The position numbers and the translations under genes were made by a program. Below, one piece after another: positions 11,289-26,200 of a stretch of DNA of 64,000 nucleotides. The notes beneath the pieces were generated by a model. It saw only the letters and a list, made by a program, of their open reading frames with translations. It had not been told where the DNA came from and ran no database searches. The stretch is from Agelas oroides (lineage: Eukaryota > Porifera > Demospongiae > Agelasida > Agelasidae): positions 13,673,011 through 13,737,010 of the forward strand of contig OX422185.1 in assembly GCA_949130485.1 (NCBI GenBank), in the 5' to 3' direction. Each line of letters begins with the position of its first letter. Position 1 is the stretch's first letter.

Positions 11289-14200
11289 ATGGCGCAGGTA
11301 TGTAAAGTGTAGCTATGTAACGATGTGAATAGGTTGTGTAAGTCGAGTCACTATATGACAAGATACTTTGGGCTGGCCTTCGCTATAGCCAGACACTTGG
11401 TGGGGAAAGCAAATCTGGCGAAATATAATTACATGTGCGCGTGGAAAAATTATGTAACACGCACGGATGCGTATAACCCTATTCCCAGGCCACGCCTAGT
11501 TTTTTTCAGCGAAGGCCTGGAAAGGAAATACACTAGACTAGAAAGTCTTGGACGAGAATGCAATAGACAGTTGACTAGACCCAATTTTCCTGTGGGTACA
11601 AAAATGCAGTCTAAACCTAGTTTGGTTCCCAGACCCTTCCTGTATGGGCGGGGCGAGAAAGGAGAGGGAAGTCAGGGTCTGGTGAATAACTCGACCCCAA
11701 TGCGGATCCACGGCTGCATTCCTGCCATCAGTGTTGGTGAGGGAAAATGCGAATGTCAAGTAGGTGTGAGTCGTGAATAAAATTTCGTGTGAATGTGTAG
11801 TGTGGACATGTGGCTGCGCGTGTGTCATACGATAAACTTGTAAGTATTCGTGGTTTCGCAACTATCAATTATAAACATTAATGAAATTCCGTGGATCAGC
11901 GTTGGGGTCGCCAGTCCCTCTCCTTTCTCGCCCCGCCCATACAGGAAGGGTCTGGGAACCAAACTAGTCTAAACCATATTGTCATGGTTTTTGCAATACT
12001 ATCCTACCAAGGGGCAAAATCAATGAATAGTACCACAAAGTGTGAAACGTTCTGCAGCGTGAAAAGGTCTCTGTGTGTAGTTATACAGTTGTACCTCTAT
12101 CCCCTGGCAGGAGTGGTCTTTGGCGCTTAACAATGGGATGAAGATTCCGGCCTTTGGTTTAGGGTAAGTGTAAAATTAATTAAGTCATTATCCTGTGTTT
12201 GCATACATGAAGCAGAGTGGAGCAATTGGTTCTATCCGTGCATCAGTCAGTCGGTCGACAAAAAGTATAGTAAAATTAGCCTCATTCCCCAGCCTTCCCA
12301 CCATCCACTTTTTGATCACTTGCAGTATGCAAAAAAGGAGGGGGAAGGCTTGGGAGATTCAGTCACGTGAATACATGACATCAGTGTCTACTAGGTAGAC
12401 AGAGGGGAGAGGAGTCCCTGATCGAAAGAACGAGCTTGAGGCCTTTTTTGTAGTTTCCGCCCCAAGCGCTGGAGTTTCAAATGTTTGCAAAGCGAAAAAC
12501 GTGCCGCTCCTGGTTCCAACTGAAGAACTCGTGCGCAAAATGCATTCTTTCTATGGGGGATCCCTCCCCCCCTCTGACTACCTAGGTAGACACTGACGTC
12601 ATTCATGTGATAAAATGAACCAGGCCTTCCTCCTCCGTTTTTTCCATACTGCAAGTGATCAAAAATTAGACGGTAGGAAGGCCTGGGAATGAGGCTATAG
12701 TAAATTCATTCCAACAGTGGATAGGGTGCTTTTCCAGCTCCATGTATCAATCACTAGAAAGACGATGAAGTGGTTCTGCTTTTCTAGCGATTTCTTATGA
12801 CCATGAGTGTCTGAACTGTACATATACAGATGGCGAAATATCCAAAGCCATAAATGAGTATGCCCATCGCTGATATACATGTCAGGGTTTAATTTGGGGT
12901 GCACGGTGGGGTGACCGTGAGGCATTTGCCTCCCCTTGAAAGCCTCTCCGATCTATTAGTCATTTTCCAAAATTTAATACAGAAAAAGCATGCAACATAG
13001 ATAGTAAATGCATATTTGTTTCTCTAATCCATGTCAATTTTCGTCCACCCTTCCCTCCCTTCCTCTCTCCCTCCTTATCTCCCTCCCCATCCTCCCTCCT
13101 TCCCTCCCTCCCTTCCTCTCTCTCTCCCTCCCTCCCTCCCTCTCTCCCTCCTTCCCTCCCTCCCTGACTCCCTCCCTCCCTCCATACTATGATTGCTAAG
13201 CATGTGGCTGACAAAGCCAGGTGAGGCAGAGGAGGTGGTAGAAGCTGCCCTAAGAGCCGGTTACCGACGATTTGACTGTTCACCACGTTACAATAACGAC
13301 AAGGAGGTCGGGAAGGTGCTGCAGAGGTGGTTCAAGGATGGACGTCTGAAGAGAGAGGAGATCTTTATCACTTCCAAGCTACCGTGAGAGAGTACTTAGT
13401 GGAGGAAAGGAGAATGGGAGGGGAGGGGGGGAGGGGGGAGTAGTAGCACATGGAGGAAGGGAAGGATGGGGGGGAAGGGAGAGGATAGTGGAGGAGGGGA
13501 GGTAGTCTTGTGTTGCCTCCCAGTGGGAAACGGTCTGGTGAACAAAGTCGAATTTCTTGGGCTTATTCCCCAAAAGGGATTGTGAGATCATTAATTATTA
13601 CATAGCACTTCTCTTACAACAGTAAAATTAGTTATCTCTACTCGAGTATCTGTACCTTTTTTGAGCCGGGTTTGGCGTAAAATAATTTGAACGTTGCTAG
13701 GTTACACTGTCGCAAAAGTGTGTGCTAGCCCAAGAAGTTTGACTTGATTCACCAGACCGTTTCTCCTCGTGAGAGGTTGGGGTCTGGGGACGAGACTAGG
13801 GGTGGAGGAGGGAGAGGATAGTGGAGGGGGAGGCAGTGAGAGGAGAGGAACGCGGGCTGGGCACAACACCCGTATCAGCCCTGCACTTAACAAAAGTTTA
13901 GTGATACAGCGCTTGAAATGTGGGGATGCGTTCAAAATACCGTATAGCACTAAATCTTTAATTTCGCAAATTTTCCACCGTTTGTGAAAATATTTCAACG
14001 ATAATATTCACACACAGTTTACATGCTCTGACTGCAAGAGCGTCGATGGACAACATCCCTGAGCTAAGCTGCTGAATCCGAAACGATACGGCATTATTTG
14101 CTGACAGCTGTGGGCTCCAGTAGATGACAATGTGACGGTGCATGTTAGATAAACTGCCACGCCCATAGTATATTATGTATGTGGCATGCGCATGCAGCCA

Positions 14201-17200
14201 ATTCGCGAAATTATTTCAACGAAATCTTCAAAAAATGGCTATTTGCGAAAATTTAGACCCTCGAAGATTTTGCTCTATATATACAGTATCAATGTGCTAT
14301 ATGGTATGCGATAAAACAATCCTTAATTTCTATGAGAGACTGCCACATGTAGGATTGATAATGCAAGAGGAGGTGGGGGGGTAAGTGATGGAGGAGAAGC
14401 ATGGTGAGGAGCTTCGAAGCTATCATGAGATGACAGCGTGAGGTGGGAGAGATTTCTGTGTTGTTTAAGCGACCCTCTCCGCCCTCCTTTCCCCCAGACG
14501 TACAGCACATGCTCGTGAGGACATTCTCCCGAGCTGTCAGCAGATGTTGAAAGAGTTTCAGTTGGACTACATCGATCTTTACCTCTATCTTCATTGGCCG
14601 ATGACCAACGCACTTGACCTCAGTAAGGTGACGGAGGATGAGATGGTGGGATATAACCCTCAGAGTGCAGCAGAGACATGGGAGGTGAGAGGGTTAAAGT
14701 TGGGGAGTGAGAGCATTAAAATTGGGAATTGAGAGGGTTAAAACTGGGATTGCAGTGACATGGTTAAAATTGGGAGGAGAGAATGTCAAATATGGAGGTG
14801 AGAGGGTTAAAACTGGGAATTGAGAGCACTAAGTGAAAGGGTTAAACTTGGAGGTGAGAAGGTTAAAAAAAATTAATAATACAATGGATCATGCTCCTAC
14901 GAAAATTTTGGCCTTCCAAAAAACACCCGCTACTGTATACGGTATATTTGAAACGCCTGTATCATTCACACAGGGCATTGAAGAACTGCAGACAAAGGGT
15001 CTTGTAAAGGCAATTGGCGTCTCTAATTTCTCCATTACAAAGACGGAACGACTTCTCCAGACAGCAAAGATAACGCCTGCTCTGAACTCTGTCGAGTGCC
15101 ACCCTTACTTCCAACAAAAGAGGCTCAAGCAGTACTGTGACTCCAAAGGTGTGTTCTGTAATATATAAGTATCACCATAGTACAAAGCTATACCAGAAAA
15201 TACCATGAGTTTGTTGCCGTGTGTATTGTTACGAGTGTGCAGCACAAGTAGCAATCCCAACGGCAACAAATGAGTGATATTTTCCGGTATAGCTTGGTAC
15301 TATGGTGATAATGATTTTATTATACGAACCTTCGATTTCATTGCACATTCAGACACAGCGCACGTGACTTGTAGTACCTGATACGGATTCTCGCGTACTT
15401 GTAGTACCTGATACGGATTCTCACATGACTTGTAGTACCTGATACGGATTCTCGCGTGACTTGTAGTAAAAAAAGACGGCTTTTTATAAACTGCGTGCAA
15501 CTGCAAGACTTCCCCATTGACTCCCGTACATTCGCGTGAGTTAGACATATGATAACATAAAGTAGCTAAGGTCAGAAAATTTGTGCGGACATTTCGACTG
15601 AATGCTCCAGTCGTCATCAGGGCGACAGTAACTAAGACTTAGCAAGAGTGCATAAGAATGGGCAACTGGAGTAAGAGTGTGTAACTCCGTCATCAGGGCG
15701 ACAGTAACTAAGACTTAGCAAGAGTGCATAAGAATGGGCAACTGGAGTAAGAGTGTGTAACTCCGTAAATTTGAAAGTGGTCGGACTTTACCACCAGTAC
15801 TAAAAATAGTAACACGTACTGTGCATGCTGCGTAGACATAAGCCATTGTTACTAAGCACATGACCAGATGTTATATTTTTAGTATGGTTCAATAATTTTG
15901 ACTGGACTTTAGGCTTCTATTGGAGTTACACACTCTTACTCACCCGCCCATTCTTATGCGCTCTTGATTTAGTTGTAGTCATAGCACATATGCAGCAAAT
16001 AAACAAGTCAACTTGTTTTCCTGGTCACCTAGTGCTATAACTGTCACCTGATTGGTCCTTTGTTGTTATTGTAAACATGTGCAAGTGTTTACAGTAAACT
16101 TGACATGATAACAATAGCATATGCACACAACTAGCTGTGCATAATAGCTGTATTAAATAGCTGTATTAAACAGTGTAGTGTACTGTAATCTAAAAAAACA
16201 TGGGAGGGAATTATTTTCTTTGTAGCCGTCATGCTCAGGAGAGAAAATACTAGCCTCGTTCCCAGGCCTCCCCCGTTTGCAGAACGTTTTTTGTCAGTCT
16301 TCCGCTCCTGTGTATTATTGTGAACACAAACGGAAGGTAAGAATGGGGGAGGCCTGGGAACGAGGCTAGGAAAATACCACAGTTTGTTGTTAAGTGCATA
16401 TTCACTATTAAGTGTGGGTATATGTGAGGTCACTTCATAATTATCAATAAAGCACACTGAATGTACCTTGCTGTTAGACACATTGTCAGGCGCTCATTTC
16501 CTTCCTGTGGTGATGGCATATGCGCTTAACAATGCGCGAGAACGGTATTGGTCAATAGTAGCTGCTTTCCCAGGCCCCGCCCAGCTTTCCAGCTTTCAGC
16601 TCTCCCGCTTTTCCGTACTGCAAGCGACGGGAAGCTGGACGAGGGCCTGGGAACAAGGCTAGGTCAATAGCCGTGCACCTGGCTCCTGAGTCCGAGTACT
16701 GTATACATACTGTATATACTGTACTGTTTACACTAGCAGTTTAAACCGGTTTCAAATCGGTTTAGGGCAGCTGTGTAAACGCCGCTAATGCGCTTTGGAA
16801 ACCGCTTTCTGTAAACCACATAACGATGTGGTTTGGCCAAACCGGTTTAAACGTAAACCAGTTTGAAACCGGTTTAAGTGTAAAAGGGGCTTATGACACA
16901 TGGTAATAAGTATCAGCAGGCTGAGACTAACACGTTCACAGCTGAAATGAGATGTTTATTGTATACTGAAAAGTAGGGATAATTCAGTGGGGAAAATTTG
17001 CACTAAATCTGGTAGTGTAACATTGCAGTCAACTTAGCAATATTTATTTCACTAATTGCAGTCTCGCCCACAAACTTATGGCGTTCAGAACTAGATTTTG
17101 TTGATCAATGAATATATTTTACTGAGAGGTCTTACGTAGCTACATGCTGGTCTTTATTTTGTGCCTCAAGCTTACTTATAGTCTGAGCAAGAGCGCATAG

Positions 17201-20200
17201 GAACGGGGGGCTAGAGTAAGAGCGTGTAACTCCAATAGAAGCCCGTAGTCCAGTCAAAATTATTGAACTGTACTAAAAATAGAACATCCGGCACGTGCTT
17301 AGCAACATATCTACGTCAGCTGCACATACGTGTTACTGTTTTTAGTAGTGGTGGTAAATTCCGACCGGTTTGGAATTTTACGTAGTTACACGCTCTTCCT
17401 CTAGCCGCCCGTTCATATGTGCTCTTGTCTGAGATAAGCTAATAACTGTTCGTTTAGAAGACAATAGACACATAATTTTCACCGGTTAAATTTGAACTGA
17501 CTGACAGAAATTGCTGTAAATCCGCCCCCCTATGTGTATGGCATCATGACTGTAATGCACCAGTAACAACAGAGGAATTTCTCATGAACAAAAGAAATCT
17601 CACCTGATGTCTGGCACGTGGGCCCAAGGCCAACTTGCCTTGGGGTGTACTGGTTTGCATTGGGACATACTGTTGTGTTTTGTCTGTTACATATGCACTT
17701 ACAACATCACGGAAATCTTAGAAATTTTACTGTTGACTAAACAGTGCATGGTGAAGAAATCTTACTAACACCAGTGGGTCTGAGATCAACAAAAACATCC
17801 ACAACTTTAATCAGAAGTTTAATAATGTACCGTTGTTTATTATGACTTTTGAATCCCTCATATGATTCAAAGCTATGTATATACTGGAAAATATCACGAG
17901 TTTGTTGCCATCTGTATTTTTTAAACAAATCTTGCATTATTTCGTCTGAGACTAATAAACTATTGCAATGGAACGTATTATGACTGTTATATATGTACAG
18001 TCGAACCCGCTTAATGAACACCCCTCAACAGCGGACACCCACGATATAACGGACAATTCTGAAAGTCCCGACTGTCCTTCCATTCGCTTCAGTACTTAAG
18101 CAACCCCTGAATAGCAGACACCCCGCTACTTCGTATAACAGACAGTTTTCATGCTCCCGATTGTAGGCAAACAATACTTAATGACTCCGATTTAGCAAAC
18201 ACTCATCGAACTTTTCGAGCCCCTGATGTAAAATGCAAATACAGGAGGAAGTCACTTATCCGAACATGTTGGTACCAGAGGGTGTTCAGATAACTGAAAT
18301 GTTCGGATAAGTGAAACAATACTATTTGTCATCAATACCCTACCCCATGTGACTGAGTGTGTTGATTGTAGCTAAGCAATTCACTGTGGGTGGTAGCGGT
18401 TGTGATTGTAACCAACACACATTTTACAACACTTTCAGGATAACAGTGATGGTATGCAGGTGACTGCATGTGATGTCCTTTCTAATGAAGTTTAACTGGT
18501 ATCAGTTAAACGCAGTTAACAGGAACGGGGTCTTACCCGCGCTTGGAATTATTAAGTTTACAGAAGGCGGGGCTGTTAGTAGTGCACATGCGCTACAGCG
18601 TCAGTTAGCCTCGTGGCCTCGTGCTGGTGCCAAGCAGTGTTCATCAGCAGTGTTCGCCATAGTCCGTATCCTTTGTCATCCGCTCCTAACATGTCTCAAC
18701 CACCCCCTTCTACCTCGCGAACCACCGAAGAGCCCGTCATAGAGCGACAGGAGACTCCAGCTGACCCCCCTTCCACTGTGGACACCATCGTGGCCAAAGT
18801 GCTGGAAGCGCTCCAAAAGCAACAGCAGCCAGGAACTTCAGGACCCTCCTTAGGCTCAAGTGGTAAGTAAAAACAGCCGGCATGCCAGGCAATGCTCTCT
18901 CCTCCCGTGGCTACTCCACTTCCCCAAGGAAGTGTGACACGCAATGTGCTAGGGAGGGAGGGTGGCCGTGCAAGGCGGGGCGCGTGTTGCAAGTGAGCCA
19001 AATAAGCAAGAATAGTGTGCACTGGCAATGGCGAGTAGGCACACTGGTTAAGCAAGGCCAGTGAACAGGGCAAGGCAACCAGCTAGGGGAGTACCAAGCA
19101 GTTTAAACTCCCTTCTTGGCTGTTATCATGCAGGTGCACTTTTGGGAAAGCTGCCCACACCTGAGCAGCTGGAAGAACTTCAAGAGTTTCAAGACCAGCC
19201 AGCGGTGCCAGCTCAGCAGGAGCGGGAAAAGGCCGGCATGAACAATCAACCAAAGGCAGTGTTAGCAGCTACAAAGCAGTCCACGTCCACCATGGTAATG
19301 CTAGGGGTAGGCCTGCCTGCCCTGCACAAGAAACTCGTGGACAAAATTGAGGCAGGCGAATATATTGATTTCACTGAGCTCCCGCCGGCGAGGGGAAAAT
19401 CCCGATCTATTTTACCAGCGGTGGAAGGCCAGGTGCTAGTAGTGCAAGCAGTGGACCTCCTGCAATCTCGCCGGGTGATTCCTGACCTGGCAACATGGCT
19501 GCAGTGCTTCGCCATCTATGCAGCAGTAATTGCCTCTAAACAGCCGTCCCGCCTCCCAGACCTCCTTGCCTACATGTCAATAATCGCAAAGGCTAGCCAA
19601 AAGTTCTTATGGCCATCCTGGGTGGTATACGACCAAAACTTCCGGCAGGAAGCTGCCAGCTGCGGGAACTCCGAGTGGGCCAGGGTCGACCCAGGAATCT
19701 ACGCTCAATGTTTCACAGACATGGCAATTGGGTCGGAAGGGTGGTGCAAGCACTGCCAGTCAATAGAGCACACCTCTGAACGCTGCCCGCTAGTTCCAGC
19801 TTATCCGAACAGCATGGAAGCAGGCTTGCAAGGCAGGATTAAGAGTCAAAGACGGCCAGGAGCGGCACTAGTTCCTCCCCCACAAAAGCGAGTTCAGATG
19901 GCGTACCCCGATGACTACTGCATTAAGTTTAATCGTTTCAAAGGTGACTGCAAGTTTGGGAAAGCCTGTCGTTTTCCGCACGTCTGCAGTGCATGCAAAG
20001 GGCCACACCCTGTCAGCAGGTGTGATCGGGTGCGAAATGCAGAGCCAACCGTTTCAAAGTGAACTGAGTATCATTCAGAGGGCATGTTCCCAAAAACTAC
20101 TTACTAGTGTTGTGCTGATATCAGACTGTTCATGTATGTCATCACTTTACTCTCACCGCTGTTTCTAATTACCGCTCATCTGCTTTCATTGTCACTGTCT

Positions 20201-23200
20201 ATTATAATCATTTGGTCTAATTAGTAAATTTGATGCAGGCTGCTAGCTGAGTTGAGCAAGTGCAGGGCAGCATGTTTCCACCTCTTGTTCTTCTCTAAAG
20301 TTCTCCGCCTATACTCCTCTGTCCTCTCTCATTCTCCTACCCTCATATTCTATTCTTTTTGTCATCTGTTGTCTCCTGCCGGCATGCACAAAAACAGCAC
20401 ACTATGAAGCCGCTCTTTATCTCCACAGAGTGCGTGAAGAGTACCGTGGCAAGACACAGCAGTTATCCCTACACCCCCCAACTACTGGCCCTTGATGCAT
20501 GCAGGCCTTGTGTACCTGTGGAGCTACCGCATGCTTTGTGTGAAGTGACCACCCCTCTGTGCATCCAAGCGTGGGAAAGAGAACTGGCACATCACCCGGA
20601 CCAGCAGCTAGTGGCATATATCCTTAGCGGAATAAAAAATGGCTTTCGCGTGGGGTTTAACCATGGAGCTCTTGCTCTGCGAATAAAAGGGGGGAATATG
20701 TTATCAACCAGGCAAGCCCCTAACGTAGTAGAGAATTACCTCAAAGAGGAGCTGGAGCTGGGTAGGGTCGTCAAGCTGTCAAGCTCCGAGGCGTTAAAAC
20801 TCGGGGTGCACTGTAGCCCATTTGGGGTGATACCAAAAAAGCATAAGCCGGGTAAGTGGAGGCTGATCATAGATCTGTCAGCGCCTGAAGGCTCAAGCGT
20901 CAATGACGGCATTGCTAAGGAGCTCTGCAGCTTAGCTTATACCTCAGTTGACGAGGTAGTAGCGTGCATATTAAAACAGGGGAAGGGGTCGCTACTAGCA
21001 AAAATGGATCTAAAGCAAGCTTATCGAAATGTTCCCGTCCACCCGCAAGATCGCCTGCTACTTGGAATGGAGTGGCAGGGAGACGTCTTCGTTGATAAGG
21101 CGCTCCCATTCGGACTGCGGTCGGCTCCTCTGATATTCTCAGCGCTGGCGGACTGCCTGCAGTGGATAATGGAGCAGCGTGGTGCCGATAATGTGTTTCA
21201 CTACCTGGATGATTTTTTGACCGTCGGCAAGGGGCGATCCCCACAGTGCAGCGCCAATTTAGAGGTCATGAAGCACACCTGCGCAGACACTGGTTCTCCA
21301 GTGGAGCCAGAGAAGCTTGAGGGCCCAGCTACAGTAATAGGTTTTCTGGGGCTGGAACTTGACACCAATGAGATGGTAGTCAGGCTCCCATCAGATAAGC
21401 TTGCACGCCTGATGGAGATGCTGTCTGCTTGGAGGGGCAAGAAAGCCTGTAGAAAACGTGAGCTACTCTCTCTAGTAGGGGTCCTGTCCCACGCGAGTAA
21501 AGCTGTGAGGCCAGGGAGAGCATTCCTTAGACGCCTCATCGACTTGTCGATGGTGGTGAAGCATTTGGATCATTATATCAGACTCAACGGATCAGCGAGG
21601 TCAGATATAGAGTGGTGGTTTCGCTTCGCTAGTAAATGGAATGGTACCGCAATGATGACAGTAGTTGACAGAAGCAATCCGGTGGCATTGATCACATCAG
21701 ACGCTTCTGGTAGCTGGGGCTGCGGGGCCTTCTACCTGTCCCAATGGTTCCAGATCGCATGGGGCGGTCCTGTAGCCGAGTCCTCTATTACTGTAAAGGA
21801 GCTGGTGCCAATTGTGGTGGCTGCGGCAATCTGGGGTAAATCCTGGGCTGGTGGCACTGTATTAGCAAAATGTGATAATGCTGCAGTGGTAGCAATGATC
21901 AATAAGGGCAACTGCAAAGAACAGGAATGTATGCATCTGCTGCGGTGTCTTTCCTTTATTGGTGCAGAGTTCAACTTTAACCTGGTTGCTACTCATGTTG
22001 AAGGCCGGGAGAATGTGTTGGCTGATGCGCTTTCCAGAAATAATATCTCTCTCTTCTGTCAACTCTACCCGCAGGCTCATGCTACCCCAACCCGCATCCC
22101 GCCAGAATTGCTGGACCTTCTTGTCCTGTCCAAGCCCGACTGGACATCAGCAGCTTGGACAGAGCTGTGGAGCACTATTTTCGCCACGGTCTAGCAGAGT
22201 CCTCTCGTCGTTCCTATAATTCAGCAAAGAAACGTTATGTGGACTTCTGCTCGGATGCTGGTTTTCTTCCCGTTCCCGCTTCGGAACACCAACTGTGCCA
22301 GTTCGTCTCACACATGGCTGACGTTGGTCTAAAACACAAAACCATCAAGTGCTACCTATCTGCAGTCAGGCATCTTCACTTGGAAGAGAAGCTACCGGAT
22401 CCTGGTCTGTGCAACATGGCAAGGCTTGAGCATGTTCTGCGTGGTGTTAAGTCACTACAGGCCAAGCAAGGCTCTCAGTCGAAGCCACGTCTCCCTATCA
22501 CCCCTACAATCCTATTAAAACTACGGAAAGTGTGGGACTCGCGTCCAACAGATAAAGACCGTATCATGCTATGGGCAGCATCGTGTATTTGCTTTTTCGG
22601 CTTTATGAGAGCGGGGGAAATCACAGTCCCGTCAGACACTGCCTATGACGCATCAACTCATTTAAGTGTTAAAGACGTGTCGGTGGATAGCAAATCTAAT
22701 CCTGGGATGGTAAAACTACACCTCAAAGCTTCAAAGACAGATCCTTTCCGGCAGGGAGTAGATATTTTTGTTGGCAAGACAACAGATCGTCTCTGCCCAG
22801 TTGCTGCATTACTATCATACATTGCTGTGAGAGGCTATGGCGAGGGCCCACTCTTTATTTTTAGCGATGGGCGGTTCCTGACTCGTGACAGATTTGTTGC
22901 TAAAGTACGTGAGGCGATGAGCTTAGCAGGTCTGAACTACAATGACTATTCAGGGCATAGCTTCAGAATAGGGGCCGCGACGACAGCTGCCCAGAGAGGA
23001 ATCAGTGACTCCACAATCAAAATGCTGGGACGGTGGAAAAGCTCTGCATATGCATTGTATATAAAGACTCCCAGGGACCACCTTGCCAAGTTTTCAACCA
23101 CTTTGGTGTCGGAGGACAAGTAAGGATACTAAGTTGTCTAAGAGCATACTGTCATGGCTAGCCTCTTTCTTTGCTTGTATTGTATTAATGCAGTTATTAA

Positions 23201-26200
23201 TGAGCTTGTCCTGAGGGGGAGTGGAGTTGAAGAGCTAGGTTAGGGGTTCACTTGGGTGATTACTTTGGGTGTGTATCTACTAACAGGGCTGTTGTAGAGT
23301 TAGTAGAGTGACCCAAGTGTACCTCTTTGAGCTAGATAGTGAAGGGGACCTACACAGCACATCAAGCAGGTAATAAAGTTGTCAATCATATTATTAACAA
23401 GCCGTGTAGGCCCCCCTAATCGGCACGTCACCTCCGCCCCACCTCCACACTTTATACCTGTTGTATCACAGGTAGATCGGCAGATGTTATGCTAGTGTAT
23501 GTCAAAACGGTATAGTATGCTGCATGGCTTATATATCCCTGTGGATGTTAAATGAAGTTTAACTGGTATCAGTTAAACGCAGTTAACAGGAACGGGGTCT
23601 TACCCGCGCTTGGAATTATTAAGTTTACAGAAGGCGGGGCTGTTAGTAGTGCACATGCGCTACAGCGTCAGTTAGCCTCGTGGCCTCGTGCTGGTGCCAA
23701 GCAGTGTTCATCAGCCCCACCCTCCCATCCCATTATCTTGGGGGCCGCAGGGGCCATGTTGTTCATCTTCTTCTCCACTGGGTCATCCTGGATGTCCTGG
23801 TGTGACAGGTGCGGAGGTGTCGTTGTTTTGTTTTTGTTTCCGGACGTGGGTGTGTATCTACTAACAGGGCTGTTGTAGAGTTAGTAGAGTGACCCAAGTG
23901 TACCTCTTTGAGCTAGATAGTGAAGGGGACCTACACAGCACATCAAGCAGGTAATAAAGTTGTCAATCATATTATTAACAAGCCGTGTAGGCCCCCCTAA
24001 TCGGCACGTCACCTCCGCCCCACCTCCACACTTTATATCTGTTGTATCACAGGTAGATCGGCAGATGTTATGCTAGTGTATGTCAAAACGGTATGGTATG
24101 CTGCATGGCTTATATATCCCTGTGGATGTTAAATAGTGAATACTTACAAGAAATGTCACTTGGAGCACCAGACCCTCCTTCCACTTCTTGGGAGGGTCTG
24201 GGAATTAACATACTTACGACTGTGGCATATATCTGGTTTGAAGCAGTGCTTTTCCTGACGTCTTTATTAACATGACACTAGACAATGCTTATCATAGAGT
24301 TTCTGTTTTTCATGAAAGAGTTTTCTGTTCGTACACGTTCGCACAAACAGGTGTGTAACAGTCATAATACACAACGATACACTTAGTCTAGTTTATAACA
24401 AACACTTTAAATTGTATTTGTGTGCAGTACGTCCCTCGCTCGTGGGTCGGCAAAATATAAATACGAATGTAGATAGTCACAACAACTCAGTTCTCATAAT
24501 TATTGTACATCACAAACAAAAACAATGATTTTCAGTTAGGTACTGTAACACCTCTTGTTGGTCCACTTCTCGTAACCACGTCCAGGAGCAGAGGAGGCAA
24601 AGCGCAGCCCAGCAGCCAGTTGCCTGGTTACCTGGTTGCTTGGTTACAGTGGCAGTTGCTAGGATATGCATGTAACTGTTTAATGAGCAGAAGAGGCAAA
24701 GGTTAGCCCGGTATCATCGTAGGGAGATTCGTCAACAAAGGTGAGATCGCAAACTCCACAAATTTGTGCTTGACCCCGCCTTTACATAGCCTCGTTCCCA
24801 GGCCCCGCACAGCTTTTCGTCGCTTGCAGTACGGAAAAGTGGTTCGATTTTTCGTTCGCGCGCGGGGAGAGCCTGGGAACGAGGCTAGCCTTTACATTAT
24901 CTTCTCAAAAAAACTCACAAAATACTGTCTAAGTTATTCACCACATACTCTGTGTGAGACACATTATGTGTGTGCGTATACATCATTGTAGGGAGATTCG
25001 TCAACATATTCCCCCTCACGTGATGTCACGGAAGACTGACGACGAAGTTGTTTACCACACGCTCTGCGTGAGGCACATTTAGTTAATCAAACTACAACTA
25101 GTACTAAATTTTTTTGTTAAACTGGAAACTATATAACTAAACTAAACTAAAATATCCAAGAACATCCAAGAAGAAACCATAACTACACTAAAACAAAAAC
25201 AACCTTTTTCACTGATAACTATATAACTAAATACCTTTTATTATCATACGTCTAACTCACGCTAATGTATGGGAGTCAATGGGGAAGCCTTGCAGCTGTA
25301 CGCAGTTTATAAAAACCCGTATTTTTTACTAGAAGTCACGCAAGAATCCGTATCAGGTACTATAAGTCATGTGCATGCGTCTGAACGTGCAATGAAATCG
25401 AAGGTTTGTATAATAAAATCATTATCACCATAGTACCAAGCTATACCGGAAAAAAAATATCACCGTTTGTTGCCGTTGGCATTGTTACTTGTGCTGCGCG
25501 CTCATAACAATACAGACAGCAACAAACTCGTGGTATAGCTTTGTACTATGGTGATACTTGTATAGTAATAGTAACACAGTGTTACACAATGTAACATCTT
25601 ACTCAACACGATGTTACACAATGTAACATCTTACCAGTGCAGTGCCCCATATGCTGAATCTGGCAATGATGCCTACATGATGATTACGATAGTGTGTCAG
25701 TATCCTCCCGGCCTGCACACCCAGGAAACATATCACAACAGAGTTGAGTGAACCCAGTGCTCCTTCTGGGTCATAGGGAATGTGTAGCTGGTAGAGGTTC
25801 TGTGTGTGTGTGTGTGTGTGTGTGTGTATAGCCTGCTAATTCTCACACTTATATAGTAAAGGGTTTTGGAATATTAGTAATAATTGACTAACTGTAAAAT
25901 TGGGAAACTATAACTAAACTAAACCAAAAACTAAGTATAACTACATAAACTAAAAGCACAAACCTTATACTACATTATGCCTGTGTGCATCACATTATGC
26001 ATGTGCATATATGCTATACATAGTGGGTGTGCATATACATAGTTATGTGGAGGATTTTGAGGGCTCGTGGTTGTAGCTCAGAGCAATGGCTTCTCAAAGA
26101 GGAGCAGAACCTCAGCTGTTGCCTGGTTTTTGGTTGCTTGGTTACAGTGGTGGTTGCTAGGGATACACATGTAACTGTTAATGCGTCTAAGGTTACCAGA

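Larger units (their letters stand above)
18484..24134 (+). mobile_element. Ngaro-like tyrosine-recombinase retrotransposon, looks whole
   Basis: A 5.65-kb YR retrotransposon with the split direct repeat layout A1 - coding region - B1 - A2 - B2 that separates Ngaro/PAT types from inverted-repeat DIRS1. Parts: A1 18484-18648, gag-like frame, RT-RNase H frame, tyrosine recombinase frame, B1 23267-23553, A2 23551-23715 and B2 23848-24134. The A copies read identical and the B copies differ at about two positions, so insertion was recent. The three main frames look whole. It lies in AKR intron 5 in the same orientation as that gene. No target duplication is expected for recombinase-based insertion. 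Confidence 0.92.

Noticed and set aside
13008-13286. Gly/Glu/Arg and Pro/Ser/Leu repeat frames around AKR exon 3
   Set aside because: Translations of the polypyrimidine tract; only 13201-13383 on + is supported.
18484-24134. Classical LTR retrotransposon or DIRS1-type element
   Set aside because: No LTR pair or DDE integrase. The repeats are split and direct (A1-B1-A2-B2), not inverted, which fits Ngaro rather than DIRS1.
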